Shown piece after piece: positions 1 through 5,576 of a stretch of 6,702 nucleotides of DNA. The position numbers were made by a program, and so were the translations under genes. The first letter of the stretch is position 1, and each line of letters begins with the position of its first letter. The stretch is from Solobacterium sp. GTDB lineage: Bacteria > Bacillota_I > Bacilli_A > Erysipelotrichales > Erysipelotrichaceae. The stretch is taken from contig JABZMB010000065.1 in assembly GCA_015256455.1 (NCBI GenBank), positions 1 to 6,702 on the forward strand, in the 5' to 3' direction. Under the pieces are notes generated by a model. That model ran no database searches. It saw nothing but the letters and a program-made list of their open reading frames with translations, and was not told the DNA's origin.

Positions 1-483
1 TACTTAGGTGGTTTAAGTGAACACTCCATTAGTATGGTTGAAGTATGCCAGATGTTATGTAAACACTATCCACAGTTGGATTATGATTTACTAGTTTCTG
101 GTGCATTAATGCATGATATTGGTAAGACTGCTGAAATGAGTGGAGCGATTGCGACGGAGTATACCTTAGAAGGAAAACTGGAAGGTCATATTTCTATCGC
201 AAACGGTTGGTTAACGGAAGTTGCAGCTAAGGAACATCTAGAAGACTGTGAAGAGACAATCTTCTTACATCATATGATTCTTTCTCATCATGGTAAGATG
301 GAATTTGGTTCTCCAGTATTGCCAAAACTACAGGAAGCTGAAGTTTTATATTTAGTGGATAATTTAGATGCAAGATTAAATATGTTAAGTCAGGCTCTCT
401 CTTCAATTAAACCAGGCACATGGACACCGAAGTTATTCGCATTAGAGAATCGTCAATTCTATAAACCGAAAGGAAAGGAATAA
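1..483 (+). CDS. yhaM: 3'-5' exoribonuclease YhaM family, HD domain (5'-truncated)
   Basis: This is the C-terminal 160 residues of a YhaM/Cbf1-type 3'-5' exoribonuclease, a cytoplasmic, metal-dependent enzyme that trims RNA (and single-stranded DNA in some members). The frame is open from base 1, so the start and the N-terminal OB-fold domain expected in this family (about 310 residues in full) lie outside the window. The HD phosphohydrolase domain is visible: an early GGLSEH segment (bases 7-24), the HD pair in ALMHDIGK (His-Asp at 112-117), TEYTLEG followed by a GH pair, a histidine-rich HHMILSHHGK stretch, and VDNLDAR near the end. The order and wording of these motifs, plus the WTPKLFALENRQFYKP tail, match YhaM well. 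The stop lies two bases before murT, and the purine-rich end of this gene supplies the murT ribosome binding site, so the two are probably co-transcribed. The promoter is outside the window. Confidence 0.93.
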   Translation, partial: YLGGLSEHSISMVEVCQMLCKHYPQLDYDLLVSGALMHDIGKTAEMSGAIATEYTLEGKLEGHISIANGWLTEVAAKEHLEDCEETIFLHHMILSHHGKMEFGSPVLPKLQEAEVLYLVDNLDARLNMLSQALSSIKPGTWTPKLFALENRQFYKPKGKE

Positions 484-485
484 TC

Positions 486-1793
486 ATGGATTTACGTTTA
501 GTAGCAGTTCAAATTGTTCGTAAAGCATTAACTGCAGTAGGCCGTGGTGGTTCCTTACCGGGACGTTTGGCACTGAAGATGGATCCTCACTTTATTGAGA
601 AGTTCCATATGCCAAAACATGTCATTCTTGTAACAGGAACCAATGGTAAGACAACTACATCAAACCTTATCGCAAGATCGCTCATGCAAGCAGGTTTAAA
701 GGTAATTAATAACAGTCGTGGTGATAACTTAAATGTGGGTATTGCAACGTTACTAGCTGCTAACTCAGATGCAAGTTTTCATGTTCAGGCAGACGCTGCT
801 GTCATTGAAGTGGACGAGTTAACATTATATCGTCAATTTAAAGCACTAAGACCAACAGCACTTGTAGTGAATAACTTCTTCCGCGATCAGTTAGATCGTG
901 CGGGAGAGATGGAAACAATTATTCGCAAGATAGAAGAAGTGACAGAAGACTTTGAAGGGGATCTTATCATGAATGGGGATGATCCTAATGTCGTTCGTAT
1001 TGCCAATCACGCAAAGAAAGCCAAGGTACATTTCTTCTCTGTTGGTGAAAATGCTGTATCACAAAAGACTACCAACGAAGCTAGTGAAGGTAAGTTTTGC
1101 CCAGAATGTGGTTCGCGTTTAGTTTATGACTATTATCAATATTCCCACATAGGAAGATTTGTATGTCCATCTTGCCAATTTGGTAAGATTTCTCCATATA
1201 CCTACGTTTCAGAAATTGATTATCAAAACCAAACTTTTACAGTTGATGGTATAAAGTATCATTCCTTTATGAATACGATTTATGCAATCTATAACTGTGC
1301 TGTTGTATTAACAGTGATGCGTTTATTAGATTTAGATTTGCAAGCAGCAAATACAGTATTTAAAACTTTCTCAATGAAGGAAGGTCGTAATGAAGTATTC
1401 GCACTGAATAAACCATCTGTATTAAATCTGATGAAGAATCCAACTGGTGCTAATGAAGTAATGAAATATATCGTTAGCCAAGAAGGTGAGAAGAATATCG
1501 CTATTTTCTTGAATGATAATGACCAAGATGGTAGGGATATTAGTTGGATTTGGGATGCGCATTTTGAACGTCTGAACAAAGAAAATATTCATATGATTGT
1601 ATGTTCAGGTACACGCGCTTATGATATGGCTTTACGCTTAAAATACGAAGGCTTAGAAGATCGTATTCAAGTAATTGAAAACTTCGAAGAAGCAATCAAG
1701 TATCTAGATAAAGCGGATAAGGATAGTTATATTCTTTCAACATATACTGCCTTGCATGTTGTACGTAGTATCTTAAAGAAGGAGGCACGATAA
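486..1793 (+). CDS. murT: Lipid II isoglutaminyl synthase, Mur-ligase-like subunit MurT
   Basis: MurT is the ATP-using, Mur-ligase-like subunit of the MurT/GatD complex. The complex amidates the alpha-carboxyl of D-glutamate in the lipid II stem peptide to D-isoglutamine at the cytoplasmic membrane face. The 435 residues match the family's usual length. Visible features in order: the P-loop GTNGKTT (51-57); NNFFRDQLDRAGE (129-141) in the Mur-ligase central domain; a complete Cys4 zinc-ribbon insert with CPEC (205-208) and CPSC (227-230); NPTGANE (318-324); and a C-terminal DUF1727-type domain with DGRDISWIWD (348-357). In S. aureus MurT an Asp near residue 349 completes the GatD catalytic triad, and Asp351 here is the natural candidate by position. 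The ATG is supported by AAAGGAAAGGAA just upstream, inside the end of yhaM. gatD follows after two bases, as expected for subunits made together. Confidence 0.96.
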   Translation: MDLRLVAVQIVRKALTAVGRGGSLPGRLALKMDPHFIEKFHMPKHVILVTGTNGKTTTSNLIARSLMQAGLKVINNSRGDNLNVGIATLLAANSDASFHVQADAAVIEVDELTLYRQFKALRPTALVVNNFFRDQLDRAGEMETIIRKIEEVTEDFEGDLIMNGDDPNVVRIANHAKKAKVHFFSVGENAVSQKTTNEASEGKFCPECGSRLVYDYYQYSHIGRFVCPSCQFGKISPYTYVSEIDYQNQTFTVDGIKYHSFMNTIYAIYNCAVVLTVMRLLDLDLQAANTVFKTFSMKEGRNEVFALNKPSVLNLMKNPTGANEVMKYIVSQEGEKNIAIFLNDNDQDGRDISWIWDAHFERLNKENIHMIVCSGTRAYDMALRLKYEGLEDRIQVIENFEEAIKYLDKADKDSYILSTYTALHVVRSILKKEAR

Positions 1794-1795
1794 TC

Positions 1796-2527
1796 ATGGA
1801 ATTAAAGATTTTATGGATGTATCATGACCTCATGGATCTATATGGTGATAAAGGAAATATAGAGACACTTCGCTATCGTGCAAGTAAGCGTGGTATAAAT
1901 GTCATTGTTGATACTTGTACATTACAAGAAGAAAGAAATATCGAAGATTATGATATCTTCTTCTTGGGTGGTGGTGCAGATAAAGAACAGACACTTGTAT
2001 ATAAAGATTTACTCGAACGTAAAAAATCTATTTTGAAGGCAAAAGAAAGTGGAACAGCCTTCTTATTAATCTGTGGTGGATATCAATTATTTGGTCAATA
2101 CTATTTAGACCAGGATGGTCAAAAGATTGATGGTTTAGGAATCTATGATTACTATACAGAAAGTAGTGATCGTGATCATCGCTGCATAGGTAATATTGTT
2201 GTAGAAGCTAATATCCATGATAAAAAAGTAACTGTAGTGGGATTTGAAAACCATGGTGGTCAAACCAAAGCAGTATCTAATCCATTCGGTAAAGTGCTAG
2301 TTGGACATGGAAATACATTTGATAGTGGCTTTGAAGGGTATATGGATACACAGACTATCGCGACTTACATGCATGGACCACTATTACCAAAAAATCCGGA
2401 TATTGCGGATGAAGTGATTCTACGTGGTTTAAAACGTAGATATACTCTAGATTATCTTGAGCCACTACAAGATTCTCTTGAACATGCGGCGCATGACGCA
2501 ATGCTAAAACGATTGAATGTAAAGTAA
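1796..2527 (+). CDS. gatD: Lipid II isoglutaminyl synthase, glutamine amidotransferase subunit GatD
   Basis: GatD is the glutaminase subunit that releases ammonia from glutamine and passes it to MurT for amidation of lipid II. It is a class I, CobB/CobQ-like amidotransferase of 243 residues, the normal size. The sequence shows an N-terminal YGDKGN motif (16-21), FLGGGADKEQ (56-65), the nucleophile elbow LICGGYQLFG with candidate catalytic Cys93, FENHGGQT (150-157), and YMHGPLLPKNP with candidate catalytic His193. S. aureus GatD uses Cys94 and His189, so positions agree closely. The triad Asp is expected to come from MurT. The start is fixed by AAGGAGG at 1779-1785 inside the end of murT, ten bases before the ATG. 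The sequence at the murT/gatD junction (1791-1800) is identical to that at the yhaM/murT junction (481-490). Confidence 0.96.
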   Translation: MELKILWMYHDLMDLYGDKGNIETLRYRASKRGINVIVDTCTLQEERNIEDYDIFFLGGGADKEQTLVYKDLLERKKSILKAKESGTAFLLICGGYQLFGQYYLDQDGQKIDGLGIYDYYTESSDRDHRCIGNIVVEANIHDKKVTVVGFENHGGQTKAVSNPFGKVLVGHGNTFDSGFEGYMDTQTIATYMHGPLLPKNPDIADEVILRGLKRRYTLDYLEPLQDSLEHAAHDAMLKRLNVK

Positions 2528-2540
2528 TAATGGTGTGATT

Positions 2541-3035
2541 ATGGATGGGTGTGTATTAGATTATTTAGATTCATATAAAAGACTCGATCAATTATGTAGA
2601 GATATGTTTAGAAGCAAAGATGGTGTTACCGAATACATCAATCAAATGGATAGGGTAATTTCTCGCATTAATTCAAAACGAGATTGGCGAGGTTTCTATT
2701 CAAGATTAAAATACCAGCGCCGATTACGAAATAATCTTGTACATAATACAGAATGTTCAGAGTGTACCGAGGAAGATATTGATGAAATTGAATATTTCTT
2801 TGAATTAATACTAAAACAAGAAGACCCTCTAGCATATATTCGTAGACAACAATCATTAACTAAAAAAGCATCAATCGAAACAAATCGTTATGGTTCGTAT
2901 CATCCGATAGAACAAACCAAAAAAAGTCTTTTTGAAAGAAGACGTCGTACAAATGAAATGGGTATTTTCGTATATTTCATTTTCATAATTATTTTCGTTG
3001 TAATTATGCTATTAATTTTTACACATATTTTATAA
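2541..3035 (+). CDS. Small HEPN-like protein with C-terminal membrane anchor, function unknown
   Basis: I do not recognise a characterised gene. The product is 164 residues from the ATG at 2541, or 166 from an in-frame GTG at 2535. The ATG is preferred because GGTG (2532-2535) sits five bases upstream and the GTG has no clear ribosome binding site. The N-terminal two thirds look helical and charged. They contain WRGFYSRLKYQRRLRNNLVHN, where RNNLVH (residues 63-68 from the ATG) fits the R-x4-H motif of HEPN domains, close to the RNxLVH form of HepT/DUF86 proteins. CTEEDIDEIEYF and DPLAYIRRQQ follow. From memory it resembles small Firmicutes proteins catalogued as a DUF (possibly DUF6548), which I could not verify. 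A basic FERRRRTNE stretch precedes one hydrophobic segment (about 141-164) that runs to the C-terminus, suggesting a tail anchor with the HEPN-like part in the cytoplasm. It lies 13 bases after gatD and before a terminator, so it is probably the last gene of that operon. Its coding status is well supported; its function is not. Confidence 0.85.
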   Translation: MDGCVLDYLDSYKRLDQLCRDMFRSKDGVTEYINQMDRVISRINSKRDWRGFYSRLKYQRRLRNNLVHNTECSECTEEDIDEIEYFFELILKQEDPLAYIRRQQSLTKKASIETNRYGSYHPIEQTKKSLFERRRRTNEMGIFVYFIFIIIFVVIMLLIFTHIL

Positions 3036-3053
3036 ATCCTTTAGATATATTGA

Positions 3054-3084
3054 AAAGGGGCATTAGGCCCCTTTGATTGTTTTT
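3054..3084 (+). terminator. Intrinsic terminator of the yhaM-murT-gatD gene run
   Basis: A perfect 8-bp stem, AAAGGGGC (3054-3061) with GCCCCTTT (3067-3074), closes a 5-base loop (3062-3066). It is followed on the plus strand by GATTGTTTTT. It begins 18 bases after the stop of the HEPN-like gene. The hairpin overlaps the end of the convergent HIT gene: the HIT stop codon (3063-3065) lies in the loop and its last three codons form one arm. In the minus direction the tail is AU-rich but has no U-run, so it may work less well for the HIT transcript. Confidence 0.85.
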
Positions 3085-3461
3085 AGTACTTCCTCTAAGT
3101 CTTGTGGTTTAGATTTATTAAATATGAATTGACATGCATCATCTGTGCTGTAGCGTGGGATAATATGGAAGTGTAGGTGATGAACTGTTTGTCCTGCTAC
3201 TTCACCACAGTTATTTAGGACATTACATCCTTCAGCTTTTGTGGCATGTACAATTCTTTTTGATAGGTTAGAGATAACTTCAGCACATTGTTTTACTGTT
3301 TCACTATCAGCTTCTAAGATGTTTGCAACATGTTTCTTTGGCATTACAATTGTATGCCCGTAGGTTACTTGTGAGATATCTAGTATTGCTAGAACATTGT
3401 CATCTTCATAGACTACTTTTGATGGGATCTTATGATCGATAATATCGCAGAATATACACAT
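3063..3461 (-). CDS. HIT-family nucleotide-binding protein (Hint/Hit type)
   Basis: This is a histidine-triad protein of 132 residues, the usual size for a bacterial Hint-like nucleotide hydrolase/transferase (purine nucleoside phosphoramidase type). It is probably cytoplasmic and homodimeric. The signature HHLHFHIIPR (94-103) contains H95-x-H97-x-H99; H97 is the expected nucleophile. An N-terminal CIFC (Cys2, Cys5), together with His44 and His95, fits the structural zinc site found in many Firmicutes Hit proteins. NNCGEVAGQTVHHLHFH is the normal family context. The ATG is supported by AGAGGAA at 3468-3474, six bases upstream. It lies 62 bases downstream of the foldase pair on the same strand, with a terminator between them. 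An AT-rich stretch upstream contains TACAAT (3492-3497 reversed) but no convincing -35, so its own promoter is uncertain. The biological substrate cannot be read from sequence. Confidence 0.95.
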   Translation of the reverse strand: MCIFCDIIDHKIPSKVVYEDDNVLAILDISQVTYGHTIVMPKKHVANILEADSETVKQCAEVISNLSKRIVHATKAEGCNVLNNCGEVAGQTVHHLHFHIIPRYSTDDACQFIFNKSKPQDLEEVLKTIKGA

Positions 3462-3496
3462 AATAAATTCCTCTCATTTCTCTATATTTATATTGT

Positions 3497-3525
3497 AAAA
3501 AAAGTCGCATGATTTTGCGACTTTT
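3497..3525 (-). terminator. Intrinsic terminator of the foldase pair
   Basis: A perfect 10-bp stem pairs 3500-3509 (AAAAGTCGCA) with 3516-3525 (TGCGACTTTT), with a 6-base loop at 3510-3515. Read on the minus strand it ends in a run of seven U residues (3503 down to 3497), partly shared with the stem. It starts at the very stop codon of the lipoprotein gene (3524-3526), so the stem begins within that codon. It separates the foldase pair from the HIT gene. Confidence 0.88.
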
Positions 3526-4405
3526 ATTTCATATCTTGTACTAAAATATCTGGATACATGTCCTTAATAGCATCGTAGATAGTCTTATCATAAATGTGGA
3601 AGTTGTGCTTCTTGAAGAAGTATGTTGATGCGTCTGCAGAGACTTGATTAATCTTCTGTAGAGCTGTATCAACATCATCCTTAATCTTTGAAGCATCATT
3701 TTCATCAACCTTGATAACATAGAACTTCGCACCATCACTAGCAGGTGACTCTGTCCAAGGGTCACTTGGTGAGTTTGAAGTGATGATAGTACGTACCAAT
3801 GCATCTAAGTCAGATGATTCAGTTGTGTATATCTGTGATACAGGTGTACCTGTTCCATTGTGTGCAGAAGATACTGCAGCAAAATCAGTATTGCCACCTT
3901 TTAATTCAGCTAATGCTGCATCTGCATCTGCCTGTGCTTCAAATGTTAAGATTGTAGCCTTAACTGGTTTGTATGTATCTACTAGAGAATCAAAGTTTTC
4001 ATCGATATACTTCTTTGTTAATTCCTTAGCCTGAAGAGAAGGGATAAGGTATTCCTTTAGGTATGTATCTTCATCTAAATTGTTATTCTTCATATAAGTA
4101 GCAAATTTATCACCATACAGTGACTTGTAGTTTGCAAGGCTTGCTTGTGCTTCTTTTTCCATCTTTTCTGTAACTTCAATCTCTGCTACAGCGATTGCTT
4201 TACTTGCTTCGTTAACAGTAGTAGTAGCACCAGCATTTTGCTTCATTAATGTGAATACATCACCTTTAGTAATATTCTTCTTACCGACAGAGAAGAGCAC
4301 TTCATTACTATCTTTTAATTTTGCAACTGCATCAGAACATCCAGCTAATCCAGATAAGAGGATGGCAGTACAAACAACGGCAGTAAGTTTCTTAAACTTT
4401 GTCAT
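3524..4405 (-). CDS. PrsA/SurA-like extracytoplasmic foldase lipoprotein, degenerate parvulin domain
   Basis: This is a predicted lipoprotein of 293 residues. The N-terminus has basic residues (TKFKK), a hydrophobic core and the lipobox LAGC (20-23), so Cys23 should be lipidated after signal peptidase II cleavage. The layout matches PrsA-like chaperones: an N-terminal SurA-like helical region with LANYKSLYG (90-98), YLKEYLIPSLQAKELTKKY (115-133) and ENFDSL, then a C-terminal region (about 147-235) in the position of a parvulin peptidyl-prolyl isomerase domain. That domain is poorly conserved: KATILTF stands where active parvulins have SHILV, and AKFYVIKV where they have GYHIIKV. Isomerase activity is therefore doubtful, and a chaperone or other role is possible. 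The ATG overlaps the upstream gene's stop by one base (TAATG), with GAGGAA in range, indicating translational coupling. Shared motifs show it is a paralogue of that gene. PrsA-like is a family call, not proof of orthology to B. subtilis PrsA. Confidence 0.82.
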   Translation of the reverse strand: MTKFKKLTAVVCTAILLSGLAGCSDAVAKLKDSNEVLFSVGKKNITKGDVFTLMKQNAGATTTVNEASKAIAVAEIEVTEKMEKEAQASLANYKSLYGDKFATYMKNNNLDEDTYLKEYLIPSLQAKELTKKYIDENFDSLVDTYKPVKATILTFEAQADADAALAELKGGNTDFAAVSSAHNGTGTPVSQIYTTESSDLDALVRTIITSNSPSDPWTESPASDGAKFYVIKVDENDASKIKDDVDTALQKINQVSADASTYFFKKHNFHIYDKTIYDAIKDMYPDILVQDMK

Positions 4406-5388
4406 TATTTTGTTTCCTCACTTTCTGTATCGATACCCATAGCTTTCTTGATAGAGTTTTCAAGTTCTGTATTACCCTTGAAATCAATACCTAATTCTTC
4501 AGCCTTAGCCCAAAGAGCTTGGTTTGAAAGAGTTGTGTCGTAGTTTTGAACTAAAGTTAAGTATGGGTTATCTCCAGCAACTTCTTCTAACTTAGCTTGT
4601 GTTGTTGCGTTAGCAATAATTCTGAAGTAACCAAAGTTTGAAGAACGTACCCACTTACTTACTTCACCTTCATTGAGGGCGAGGGAAGCTTCTAAGAAGG
4701 CAGCATCCAATGTGGATGTATTCTTATCGATAACACCTAGTATACCACCATTAACAGATGTTGATGTGTCTTCGCTGTGCTTAGAAGCAACTGTAGCGAA
4801 ATCATCACCAGCTGCTAATTCATCATCAACAGCTTTCATTCTGGCTGCTTCATCTTCTGTAGGTTCAGCAGTAGGGTTGTTTCTATCTGTGAACTTGATC
4901 AAGATGTAAGATACTTGACGAATCTTTAGTTCATCGAAATGTTCTTTTGCGTATTCAGCTGTTAACTGGTTTACTTTCTGTTGTTGAATTAAATATTCTT
5001 CTAAATCTGTATAACCAGTTTTTGCCATATCTGCATGTAACTTAGCTTCATAGTTTGCACCATAAGAATTCTTATAGTTAGCGATAACAGATTCAGCTTG
5101 CTTAGCGGCTGCGTCTTTGATTTCGTTTGTTGTAGAAATACTAGCATCGGCTACTGCACGTTTGAACAATGTCAATTGAGCACTTGAACCATTTGTTTTA
5201 AATAGTGTTTCATAGAATTCGGAAGCAGTTGTATCGTCATCATCAATAGAATAAACGACATCTTCTCCATTTGTTTGTTTACCTTTTAATTTTCCTTTGT
5301 TTGTATCGTAAATGTAATACACACTGATAGCAAGAAAGATTGCTACCACTAACATTACAAACCAGTTCTTTTTCAAGAATTTGCCCAT
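4405..5388 (-). CDS. Membrane-anchored parvulin-like (PpiC/SurA-type) foldase
   Basis: This 327-residue protein has one N-terminal hydrophobic segment (about 9-27) preceded by KKN. It has no lipobox Cys and no obvious signal peptidase I site, so it is probably a single-pass anchor with the bulk outside the membrane. A SurA-like helical region includes VIANYKNSYG (101-110) and EYLIQQQKVNQLTAEYAKEHFDEL (131-154). A recognisable parvulin/rotamase domain follows (about 158-260): QVSYILIKF, GDDFATVASKHSED (194-207), GGILG (214-218), ALNEGEVSKWV and FGYFRII. Active PrsA domains have SHILVK and GYHIIK at the first and last of these positions; here they are Tyr161 and Phe255, so both conserved histidines appear to be missing. 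A short charged tail follows. AGGAGGT (5392-5398) lies just upstream of the ATG and fixes the start. It is the first gene after a strong promoter and is coupled to the downstream lipoprotein paralogue. Confidence 0.87.
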   Translation of the reverse strand: MGKFLKKNWFVMLVVAIFLAISVYYIYDTNKGKLKGKQTNGEDVVYSIDDDDTTASEFYETLFKTNGSSAQLTLFKRAVADASISTTNEIKDAAAKQAESVIANYKNSYGANYEAKLHADMAKTGYTDLEEYLIQQQKVNQLTAEYAKEHFDELKIRQVSYILIKFTDRNNPTAEPTEDEAARMKAVDDELAAGDDFATVASKHSEDTSTSVNGGILGVIDKNTSTLDAAFLEASLALNEGEVSKWVRSSNFGYFRIIANATTQAKLEEVAGDNPYLTLVQNYDTTLSNQALWAKAEELGIDFKGNTELENSIKKAMGIDTESEETK

Positions 5389-5400
5389 AATACCTCCTAA

Positions 5401-5418
5401 GTTTTTATACGTAAAAAC
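5401..5418. repeat. Inverted repeat at the start of the foldase transcript
   Basis: GTTTTTA (5401-5407) and TAAAAAC (5412-5418) form a perfect 7-bp inverted repeat with the 4-base centre TACG. It lies between the predicted -10 of the foldase promoter and its ribosome binding site, at or just after the expected transcription start (about 5420). It could be a protein-binding operator or a small 5' leader hairpin in the mRNA. It lacks the GC content and U-run of a terminator in the minus direction. Confidence 0.5.
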
Positions 5419-5426
5419 GCTTATTT

Positions 5427-5455
5427 ATTATAGTGTAAAAGCGATGCAAATGCAA
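5427..5455 (-). promoter_or_regulatory. Sigma-A promoter for the foldase pair
   Basis: On the minus strand, TTGCAT (5455-5450) is followed by a 17-base spacer and a perfect TATAAT (5432-5427). Transcription should start near 5420, giving a leader of about 30 bases before the ATG at 5388. A second copy of TTGCAT (5449-5444) lies directly beside the first but is only 11 bases from the -10, so it does not fit as a -35. Confidence 0.8.
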
Positions 5456-5517
5456 TTTCCATTCACTGAACTTTGTGTGAAGAATCACAATATAAGAAAT
5501 TTTCACAAGTGAGATAG

Positions 5518-5552
5518 TATAATCCCAAGAATTTGCTGGAAGATGTTACAAT
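5518..5552 (+). promoter_or_regulatory. Candidate promoter elements for sufC-sufD
   Basis: Two -10-like elements precede sufC. TATAAT at 5518-5523 is a perfect hexamer but has no recognisable -35 at 16-18 bases. TGTTACAAT at 5544-5552 is an extended -10 (TG, one base, TACAAT), which can work without a good -35, and would give a leader of roughly 18 bases. I cannot decide which is used. The lack of a good -35 would be compatible with activator dependence. Confidence 0.4.
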
Positions 5553-5565
5553 AAGTAGCGGAATG

Positions 5566-5571
5566 AAGGTG
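5566..5571 (+). promoter_or_regulatory. Ribosome binding site fixing the sufC GTG start
   Basis: AAGGTG at 5566-5571 lies five bases before the GTG at 5577. No ATG in frame lies near the true N-terminus; the conserved LEIRDLHV beta-strand follows the GTG directly, so the GTG start is needed for a full-length SufC. Confidence 0.75.
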
Positions 5572-5576
5572 ATTGT

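Noticed and set aside
1289..1579. Minus-strand open frame of 96 codons inside murT
   Set aside because: It is fully antisense to conserved MurT sequence, has no ribosome binding site or recognisable domain, and reads as a shadow.
2668..2856. Minus-strand open frame inside the HEPN-like gene
   Set aside because: It is antisense to a frame with a coherent motif and membrane segment, and has no independent support.
3036..3053. Toxin-antitoxin partner next to the HEPN-like gene
   Set aside because: The 18 bases after the gene lead straight into the terminator, and the neighbour upstream is GatD, so no MNT-type or other antitoxin gene is present.
3462..3520. Possible promoter for the HIT gene (TACAAT at 3492-3497, minus strand)
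   Set aside because: No -35 hexamer lies at 16-18 bases, and the sequence there belongs to the terminator stem; AT-rich DNA gives such -10 matches easily.
3541..3804. Alternative minus-strand frame within the lipoprotein gene
   Set aside because: It is frame-shifted relative to the real gene, with a low-complexity Met/Leu/Arg-rich composition typical of a shadow frame.
3780..4034. Plus-strand frame opposite the lipoprotein gene
   Set aside because: It is antisense to the coding sequence, and its Ser/Ala/Val-rich composition mirrors the Ala-rich real protein.
4251..4442. Plus-strand frame across the junction of the two foldase genes
   Set aside because: It is antisense to the signal peptide and coupled junction of the foldase genes and has no ribosome binding site.
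4673..4909. Plus-strand frame opposite the parvulin domain
   Set aside because: It is antisense to a recognisable domain and is an Ala/Ser-rich shadow.
5476..5489. CRP-like site TGTGA-N4-TCACA
   Set aside because: A CRP site needs a six-base centre; here it is four, and no CRP role is expected for this locus. It is kept only as one of the unexplained dyads.
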